This document shows, piece by piece, positions 56,723 to 64,000 of a stretch of DNA of 64,000 nucleotides. A program made the translations under genes and the position numbers. The stretch is from the NCBI GenBank assembly GCA_025200525.1, contig CM045763.1:85836131-85900130 (forward strand), read 5' to 3'. This DNA comes from Camellia lanceoleosa (lineage: Eukaryota > Streptophyta > Magnoliopsida > Ericales > Theaceae). Position 1 is the stretch's first letter. Each line of letters opens with the position of its first letter. A model generated the notes under the pieces. It was given only the letters and a program-made list of their open reading frames with translations, made no database searches and was not told where the DNA came from.

Positions 56723-56787
56723 GTTTCAAGGATTTGCAAGCATCTCTCATGGCTTCCCACAACTTGTTTGAGAGAGACATTAATCCG
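56723..56787 (+). CDS. CHY1-like acyl-CoA hydrolase gene, exon 1
   Basis: A TTTTTCTTGTAG acceptor opens an exon whose ATG at 56749 gives MASHNLFERDINP before a GT donor at 56788 (13 codons, phase 0). Together with the exon at 58182 it matches the start of the plant 3-hydroxyisobutyryl-CoA hydrolase (CHY1) type, which hydrolyses a valine-breakdown thioester in peroxisomes or mitochondria. It is the only host gene I recognise in the window. The intron to the next exon is about 1.4 kb. Confidence 0.55.
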
Positions 56788-58181
56788 GTACTCCATCATA
56801 TTATTTTATTTATAAAAAACTTGGTTCATTTCAATGCTAATAATTTTTGGTAATATGTTTTTGCAAGTAATATGGTCATTGTTGTTGTCTTTGTTGCTAT
56901 ATAGGGTATGCCTGGTACAGTTTCTATAAAGTTTAAAATTGATAATATGAATGTTAAAAATACCTTTCCTTAATTTTAAATAATTAAAATTTTAAACTTA
57001 TTTAGGCTTAATAAATCTTAAGTTAATTTTACACTAGAACTTTGATACATATTTTAAAATAATAAAATAAAATAAAATTATAAGTAGTTCTGTAAACAAC
57101 ACCAAACAATCTCAGGAGTTATAAAAACTGTAATGCATTTGTTTTTTGTCATTAAAATAAATGAAAAACTAACTAAGCACATGTGGTTTTAAATTATGAT
57201 TAAAATAATTAGTATTTGCATTAGTTCAAGAATATACATAAAAATCATGATTAAAATGAAAATAATATGGGTGGGTACCTCTTTAAAAGGTCTCAAGATC
57301 AACTCTAGCATAAGATGCGATTTGGTGGGGAAATTTTTGATGCCTTAAATGGGTTTGCTCAGCTCTTGCCATGGATTTCTCTATCCTAGGGCGGACAATA
57401 TATCGAACGAAAACTTTTTGACATTTTTTAATTTTTCAATAGAAATTTTTTTATATATAAATTTAATTTATATTGCTTTGCAAAATGCAAAATTACTAAT
57501 TTTTTCCAAGAAAAATTTTCTAACATACTTTTACAATTTATAATATTTTTTCAATTGAAAAGAAAGGTTGATCTTATTCGAAGAAGGCTTCTAGCATGCC
57601 TTACTATTTTGAGGGCCAAACCAAAAAAATGGTCATTCATTAACATTCTAGCAAATGTGCCTTTTATTTATTTGATCCAGTGTAAGGGCTCAATAACTTC
57701 ATTTTTTGGCGTAAAGAAATAACAAATTTTTTAAGGATCCTAAAAATGGAGGCCTTCTAAAATGTGGGGTCTTAGGTGATTGTTTAACCTGCATAATGGA
57801 CGGGCCACCCCAGCTATCTTTAAGGCTATATATATTTGATTAAAAGATTTGAAAAAAGAAAAAGAAAATGTAGGTAAAATATAAATAAAATATAATTACA
57901 TTTTATACAGTTTCATACACTTTTTCTCTTTTTATTTTTAAATCACTTTCAAATCTTCCAACCAAGCACAGTGTAAAAGTTGGCCAGATAATTACAATGT
58001 AAAAAAAATAAAAATAAATACATAAATATAAATATCTCTTTTAATAATATATGTTTACTTAACATGCAACCCCCCTCCCCCCCCAAAAAAAAATGAGAGA
58101 GCGAGAGAGAGAGAGAGAAAACAACAGAAATTTATGTCCATATTGCCAAACAAACATAAACTTTGTATTTTTATTGATCAG

Positions 58182-58262
58182 GTGCTGTTTGAGGAGAAAT
58201 CATATACGAGGAAGGTTACACTAAATAGACCACAAAAACTGAACAGCCTCACCTATGAAATG
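58182..58262 (+). CDS. CHY1-like acyl-CoA hydrolase gene, exon 2
   Basis: Acceptor ATTGATCAG at 58181 and donor ATG|GTATAT at 58263 bound 27 open codons in phase 0: VLFEEKSYTRKVTLNRPQKL, then NSLTYEM. The LNRP-x-x-LN(A/S)L motif is the signature of the enoyl-CoA hydratase/isomerase fold of CHY1-like hydrolases. The following exons, which would carry the GGDV-type active-site region, were not found up to 61108; they may lie beyond copia-3 or be lost. Gene family fairly sure, exact member not. Confidence 0.65.
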
Positions 58263-59226
58263 GTATATTTTTATTTTATTTTGGTATTATATGAAATGGT
58301 ATGTTGACTTCCTTTGGTTTCATATTTATTTTAGTTTAATAGAAGGCAAAATTTATCTATTTTTCTTTGGTTTTCAAGCATTTTCCTTTGGTTTCTTTAT
58401 TTATTTTGCCACTAACCCCAAGTGATTGTCTACATTATACTTGTCGTCCAAAATTATGCAGAAGTTAATTTTATAAGTAGCTTGAGAAAAATTATAAGGG
58501 ATCAAAAGTGAAAAGTAAAATACTAATCAATTTTTTTCCCTAAGAATTTGATAATATAATGAAACTTGTCATCTTTTTTTTTTTTTTTTTTTTTTTAATG
58601 AAGAATTTAAAAAATGTAATTAAATTAGTACACACAAAATACAAAAATACAAACCTATTAAAAGACTTACAATCAAAGAGATTTATAAATAAAAAAAAAT
58701 TAAAATAACCTAGCCAAAACCTCAAAAAAAAAAAAAACTATTTAGAAAAAAAAAAAAAAACCCTTAAAAGCAGTGGACACCAAAGACAATAAATGGAATC
58801 AACACCGTATGAATTTGAAATTCATATAGAATTTCAAAATGAAATGGTCATCTCTCAAAACCTGTGTCACTAAGAAAAACCCTAATAAACTGTTTGGTCA
58901 CAGAGAAAACTTGGGGTACGCGTCTATAATCAATGGAGGTTGAGCCTTCGTGTTGGAGATTCAAAGGGTGAGAGAAAACTCCGAGCAAGAAATGTGAGAA
59001 CAAAGGGGGGAGAGAGAAAGAGAGAGGTAGTGTTTTTTTTGGTAAACAGTATTGGGTAGTTGATTGAGGGTGAAAGTGGAAAAGGCAGGATGTGTTTCTT
59101 TTTTTTGGTTAAATCACTTAAATCACATGTGGCAGTGCATGGTAGAGGCTTCCAGAGTCAAGCCTCACCTATTATAGTATAGATAATGTATATAAAATTT
59201 TTTTTTTTTTATTTTTTTTGTTATTT

Positions 59227-60150
59227 TTTTAATGAACATGATCAACAAAATAGAAATGTGATTTTTTTAAACAGTTAATTAATGAACATTAAAAAATAAA
59301 TAATAAATGAATACAATTTTTTTACTAAACAATTACAAAATTTATATTTTAAAAAAAAACAAATAAACACTAATAGAACACTTACAGGAGAAGAAAATTG
59401 ATGGTGTTAAACAACTCCTTCAAAAGTTATTAGTTTTAAATAGCACAAAATTGGAAAGCAACCTAAAAAAATATAATAAGCCAACAAGAAGTCATCCCCA
59501 AAAAAAAAAGTCAAGACCTACAAAATTCCCACATGGTGATAGGGCATTAATTATCACTTAGGTTGAACTTTTATATGGTGGGGAAAATGAAAAAAGAAAA
59601 TTCATAAAAATATGGGTCTAAAATCCAAATTATAATGAAACAATACTGTATACATGTTTTTTTTTTCATATATATATATATATTTGTAATTTAGATTGAA
59701 CTTTTATATGATGGAAAAAATGAAAAAAAAAATCATAAAAATATGAGCGTAAAATCCACATCATAATGTATATAATTTATTATTTTATTATTATTATTAT
59801 TATTTTATTTATAATTTAGATTAAACTTTTATATGGTGGAAAAAAATGAAAAAAATTCATAAAAATATGAGCTTAAAATTCACATTATAATGTATACATT
59901 TATATTTTTTTTATTTGTTTTTTTTTTAATCAACGTGATCAACAAAATGGAAACGCGAATTTTCCATTTGAAAAGTAATAGTTATAAAGTGCTTATTTAT
60001 AAACATAAATAATAACTAATAAATAAATACCATTTTTTTTTACTAAACAATTACAAAGTTTATACTTTAAAAAAACAAATAAACAAACAAAGAACACTTA
60101 CTATAGAAGAAGGTTGATGGTGCAACCCTTCAAAAAGTTGTTAGTTCTGA
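59227..60150. repeat. Diverged duplication about 700 bp apart
   Basis: The block 59227-59460 (GATCAACAAAATAGAAA, TACTAAACAATTACAAA, AGGAGAAGAAAATTGATGGT) recurs at 59925-60150 with the same order, offset by about 697 bp. The tandem array at 59565-59900 lies between them. Confidence 0.7.
59565..59900. repeat. Tandem array, unit about 125-133 bp, three copies
   Basis: GAACTTTTATATGGTGG (variants) begins each unit at 59565, 59698 and 59823. Units share ATTCATAAAAATATG and ATTATAATG and differ in the length of AT-rich runs. Confidence 0.75.
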
Positions 60151-61108
60151 AGTCAGTTAGAGGTGATTGCATAAGTCAGACATTGTGTGAGATCAAAGCA
60201 ATCTGGAAAAAATAAATTTCTACTAATAATGAACAAAATTAAACTAATAATGAAAAAATAAATTAAAGCTTCTAAATAGAATTAATGCTCGAGAGATGTT
60301 AATGGTTTAGGGAAACTACCAAAGAAGTATAAAATTAATGGAGGGGATCTCAATCTGCCATTTAGATATTTGAAATGGGAAACATAAAATAAAATTTAAA
60401 AAAAGAAAGCATTTTATAACCAAAAAATAAAATTTTAAAAAAGAAAGCATTTTATAACAAAAATCTTGTAATTTACTTTTAGAGTAGGGTGGGAATTAGT
60501 GGCATGCAATACTTAGTTTCCAATTTTTTGGCTCATGTCTTAAGCAATGTCTCTGTCAACTCTTAATTCAGAAATCAACAATTATTTTAACACATTGTGA
60601 TAGGAAGAGAAAAAGAAGAGAAGAGGAGAAGAGAGTTTGGCTCATGTCTTGCTAAAAACTCTCGAGTGGTGCAATGGTAGTTAGGAACCACTCTTGTGCA
60701 GTGGTAGTTTGTGTCTTTATATCTCTCTTCCCCCACTTTTTTTGTTTTTGTTTTTAACAATTTTGTTTTGGCATGGCTTTGAAAGAGAAAATTATTATAG
60801 AAAGAGAGAAGAAATTAAAAAATACAGAGAGAGATGGTTATTAGACAGTTATACGTAACCTGAACAATTTGAAAAAAGCCCCTCAGGAATAACTCTTGTG
60901 TTGTTTTTGATTGATGGCCACAGGCCAGGACTTCCAAAATATGATTAATTACCACATCAAACATCCCAAGAAATGCATACCATGTGTTTATTATGCAAAC
61001 TGTACTGGCAAATACTTTAGAACTTACTTTCCAATATAGAAATGAACATGATCCATGATATGTCTCCATTTAGTTCCTTTAAAAACAGTTAAAGAGGGTG
61101 GTAGAAAC

Positions 61109-61828
61109 TGTTGTTCAAAATTGTGAAATTAAATAAATAGATTTATGAAGAAAACAAATTATATACCAAGAACATATGCTAATAATTACAATTAAATTTT
61201 AACAGAAATACACAAAACAATAAAAGGGTAAAGAGACGAAACCGAAGCCTGCAAGAAAGCAATTTCTTTAAAACAGATTTTGCCGCCTCACGGGTCGAGT
61301 GCTTGAGGAAACCCGGCGTCTGTCTCCCAGGATACGACGGTCAAAACCAGCTACGGCAGAAGCACTATCTGTCTAGCTTGGCGAACAAAACAATGGCAGA
61401 ACTCTCTCACAATAGGAACTTTCTAGCAAATTGACTTGTAAAATGGAAGCAAAAATTTCTATATTGAAACTTGATAGGAAGGTCTCAATTTATACATGTA
61501 TAGGGGAGAGAGGAAAAGCCTCTAGCCTTTAAGGCTAGTCATTAAAACACCAAGCATCCATAGCCCCTTTCCACAAAATGAAAAGTATGGATGCCCAAAG
61601 GATTCACACCCTTTAGCCAAAAAAATAGATTTAAATACTCTTTAAAATCCTATTCATGAATCTAACATCATGAAGCGATTTCTTGGCAATTTCTTATTCA
61701 AAACCCAATAGTTTTTGGCTCACTTGGACCCAACACAAAAAATTGGTTAGGACCCACTTTAATATTTAATTAAAGTCACTACACTTTAATATTAAATTAA
61801 AGTCTCCAAAAAACCATTTTTTCCAATA
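61109..61828 (-). repeat. 3' LTR of copia-3
   Basis: It starts TGTTGTTCAAAATTGTG and ends TTTTTTCCAATA on the plus strand (720 bp). Conserved blocks with the copia-1 LTRs include TTCTTTAAAACAGATT and the region CTGTCTCCCAGGATACGACG. It is shorter than those LTRs. Confidence 0.8.
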
Positions 61829-61842
61829 ATCCCCCACATGAA
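61829..61842 (-). other. Polypurine tract of copia-3
   Basis: The minus strand reads TTCATGTGGGGGAT directly before the LTR, as in copia-1. Confidence 0.75.
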
Positions 61843-62440
61843 TAAAAATTGACCGAAAGACTCAACAAACGGACATCGTTCAACAATAAAGACTCTGAGA
61901 GAGAGTACAACGGACTAACCCCGACATCAGAGAAGGTAGCTTTTGGCTTTGAACCTCTCCCAGTGAAAACCTATCGAGTTTACTGGTAGATCAGTGAATA
62001 AGACATCTTGAACTGCTCTACCGTTTATATAAACTGAGACAATAGATCTCACATGGGAATTACTCCTACCACCATTATGTTCTCACTGGTGTGCCCTATG
62101 TGGCCCTGGACACTAGCCTGGTTCAGCGAGTGGTTTCAAAGAATCTTGGTCTACCCAATTCTTTTAGAAGCGGCCCCACTTCAAACATACATAGGTGACT
62201 CTACTAAAGTATCCTGCAATACTCAGCTCAACAGCTTAACACATAAGAGTCATTAACAGCTCAACTTATTCTCTACACTTGCCGGTATCACTGATAGAAG
62301 GAATGGCTGGAGGTTTAACCTCCTCAGTGACATACCACCGTTACACGTAATTAGGTTGTCCCATTCAACCTAGATCTTGGGATCTCCAGTCAACTAGGTT
62401 GGGTTTCCATTCCGGTAACTTCCAAAGGCCTTAACCACAT

Positions 62441-62773
62441 TCATTTTGACAACGTTTCGACTAACACTCGACTTAATCCTTTGGTTAGCGGATCCGCAAT
62501 GTTGTCCTTAGACTTTACATAGTCTAAAGAGAGAACTCCATTCGAGAGTAGTTGTCGTATGGAATTATGTCTACGACGGATATATCTAGACTTTCCATTA
62601 TACATATTATTCTGTGCCCTACCAATTGCAAATTGGCAATCACAATGAATACAAATAGCTGGCACAGGTTTAGACCAACGTGGAATATCTTCAATGAAAT
62701 GGCGAAGCCATTCTGCTTCTTCCGTTGCTTTATCCAAAGCAATAAACTCTGATTCCATCGTTGATCTAGATAT
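62441..62773 (-). CDS. pol: Copia-3 RNase H, C-terminal pol fragment
   Basis: The open frame 62758-62441 reads [57 protein letters not shown] and VKSKDNIADPLTKGLS to the end of pol. These are the RNase H motifs (Glu in ESEF, Asp in HCDC, Asp in NIADPLTK). This is the best preserved RNase H in the window. It continues upstream into solo LTR 4, which cuts the frame at 62773. Confidence 0.85.
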   Translation of the reverse strand: MSRSTMESEFIALDKATEEAEWLRHFIEDIPRWSKPVPAICIHCDCQFAIGRAQNNMYNGKSRYIRRRHNSIRQLLSNGVLSLDYVKSKDNIADPLTKGLSRVLVETLSK

Positions 62774-64000
62774 TGTAGACGCCCCATTTTTGACCGACCT
62801 TAAGACTCAGACGTCACCGATTGAGCGCTTGGTGATGTTGCATATTGTGCTCGTTCAGAAGTCTCAGAGTCGCGGCCATGCGCCCTGCCTCCGGACTTCC
62901 GAACTCTCTTCTGTGTCTTGCCTTGGTTTGCGAACCGGACTCGGTTTTCTCTGTTTTCTTTCCTGAGGGGAGGGAGAGGTCCCGTAGACCATCTCTCAGT
63001 GGCCATGGGCTACATTTCGTGGCCGTAGGCCATTTTGCCCATTTCGGAGCCCGGTTCCCGGTTTTTCAGAGCTGTCAGGCCATGTGCCTTGGTTCGGGAC
63101 CACCCAACCATCTCCGATTCCTCCGGTTTTTGGCATGCATCTCATTTACTCCCTTTCGAGGGACACTGGGGTCTTAGATACCCACTTCGTGGCCAAACAC
63201 CACTTTCGGTGCTTAACGGATTTGGGACCCCAATGCGTTTTGGCCCCCGAGCATTCGTTTTGCATCGGTTTTTGTTCATTTTTGGCAGGTACCTCTGTTT
63301 TATCACCAGGAAGATCACTGGAGGGTGGGAGGCCATCAATTGTCTCAGCAACCAGTTATGCTCCTCCGGTGCCCCCCGGCGCCCGTTTTTCTCACTTCCG
63401 GACTAATGTTGAACACCCTAGGGCCATTTTCTTCGAGCTAAAACCACATATTTGTGTTGTACACACATGGGAGGATCCTAAAAACACATGGCCGGCCAGT
63501 AATTCTCATTGACCCTTTTGAACCCCTTCTAAAAGTGGCATGTTGTCTCTCTTGTTTCAGAGTTGCCAATTTCCAACCATAGGGTCTTGTTGTACACACA
63601 TGGGAGGACACCAATCTTAGGTGACCGGCCAGTAATTCTCATTGACCCTTTTGACCCCTAGCCGGCCGGCCACCTCCAGCAAAAGTACATGGCCGGCCAT
63701 GCTTCTTGGGAGGTGTGTTTTACAGTTGTATAGCTGTATCCCCCAAAATATCTGATTTCGGGGGATATTTTGCAAGCAAGGGAACTTAATCCCTTAAGGC
63801 CTACACTCTTTGACACACTTGGACTTACCATCCTTGCATGCATACATCTCTTTCTCTCTCTCCCTCAAGAGTTAGAACCCTTGCCTCAAGCTGACAAACA
63901 CATATACATCTCCATCTCTTTGATTCTTCTCAAGTTTGGTGCCATTTCTTCATCACCATCAAGCACCACCACCACCACTCCATTTCTAGCAGCAAGGAGA
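62774..64000 (+). mobile_element. Solo LTR 4 of the long LTR family, left part
   Basis: TGTAGACGCCCCATTTTTGAC starts at 62774 after GATAT (62769-62773) and is like the other LTRs for its first 60 bases. It has GC-rich GGCCGGCC clusters (about 63487-63700). At the position of the TATA box in its relatives it has ATATTTTGCAAGCAAGGGA, so the box may be lost. The 3' end is beyond the window, so it could also be the first LTR of a complete element. Confidence 0.7.
63480..63700. repeat. GGCCGGCCA cluster and repeat in solo LTR 4
   Basis: ATGGCCGGCCAGTAATTCTC recurs as GACCGGCCAGTAATTCTC about 130 bp later, each followed by ATTGACCCTTTTGA; GTTGTACACACATGGGAGGA also occurs twice. TAGCCGGCCGGCCACC and ATGGCCGGCCATGC follow. 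Confidence 0.65.

Larger units (their letters stand above)
58263..61108. other. Intronic or intergenic DNA with repeats
   Basis: No further CHY1-like exon was recognised. The stretch contains poly-A and poly-T tracts, a tandem array at 59565-59900 and a longer diverged duplication (59227-60150). The frame at 60815-61069 (minus, 84 codons) has a splice-donor-like GGAAA|GTAAGT near 61032 and could be an exon of an unidentified gene; its composition is protein-like but I know no homologue. Confidence 0.4.
61109..62773 (-). mobile_element. Copia-3: 3' part of a Ty1/copia element
   Basis: The order (minus) is RNase H, about 600 bp of non-coding sequence, polypurine tract, 3' LTR. It aligns with copia-1 over the LTR, the polypurine tract and the 3' segment, so the two are the same family. 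The RNase H frame is open. Pol is interrupted at 62774 by solo LTR 4; the rest of the element lies beyond the window. Confidence 0.8.

Overview
This window looks like gene-poor, AT-rich nuclear DNA from a flowering plant, most likely a eudicot. The evidence is plant-type Ty3/gypsy and Ty1/copia polyproteins, hAT and PIF/Harbinger transposons, many small Tourist-like MITEs, plant-style introns, and the first coding exons of a plant CHY1-like acyl-CoA hydrolase gene. Nearly all recognisable coding sequence belongs to transposable elements, and almost every copy is broken.

Layout from left to right. 1-4673: the 5' part of a Ty3/gypsy (Tat-like) retrotransposon on the minus strand, with a 776-bp LTR, a tRNA-Asp-type primer site, an open gag and a decayed pol; it cuts into an unidentified exon at 4674-4883. 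4.9-19.2 kb: an AT-rich stretch packed with MITEs and foldback elements, several with clear TAA target duplications, plus a GC-rich palindrome cassette and a 1.4-kb foldback element. 19194-39863: one copia element (copia-1, minus strand, 5-bp duplication TCAAG) expanded by nested insertions. A hAT transposon (21439-30498, 8-bp duplication) sits in its RT/RNase H region and itself carries a 4.5-kb solo LTR; a second solo LTR of the same family sits in its gag. 41279-56261: a second copia (copia-2, minus strand, duplication GTAAT) that holds a third such solo LTR and a 6.6-kb PIF/Harbinger transposon. 56.3-61.1 kb: the start of the CHY1-like gene on the plus strand and repeat-rich, mostly unexplained DNA. 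61109-end: the 3' part of a third copia (copia-3), interrupted by a fourth solo LTR that runs off the window.

How the parts relate. The nesting gives a relative order: copia-1, then the hAT, then the solo LTR inside the hAT; copia-2 likewise predates the insertions it carries. All four long solo LTRs (termini TGTAGAC...GTCTACA, 5-bp duplications, Ogre/Tat-like by appearance) lie inside other mobile elements. The PIF/Harbinger element has the usual pair of genes (Myb/SANT-like protein and DDE transposase) and also a degenerate GRF-type zinc-finger gene with a C-terminal membrane segment.

The observations I rate highest are: (1) the sequence directly after the 5' LTR in both copia elements does not look like a tRNA primer site but is complementary to a segment inside the same LTR, which hints at self-priming or a structured leader; (2) the three-gene Harbinger element; (3) the solo-LTR family, with a conserved splice donor, about 159-bp internal tandem repeats and variable GGCCGGCCA clusters; (4) the palindrome cassette at 16.6 kb. 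I made no database searches; family names rest on recognised motifs, and all alignments were done by eye.
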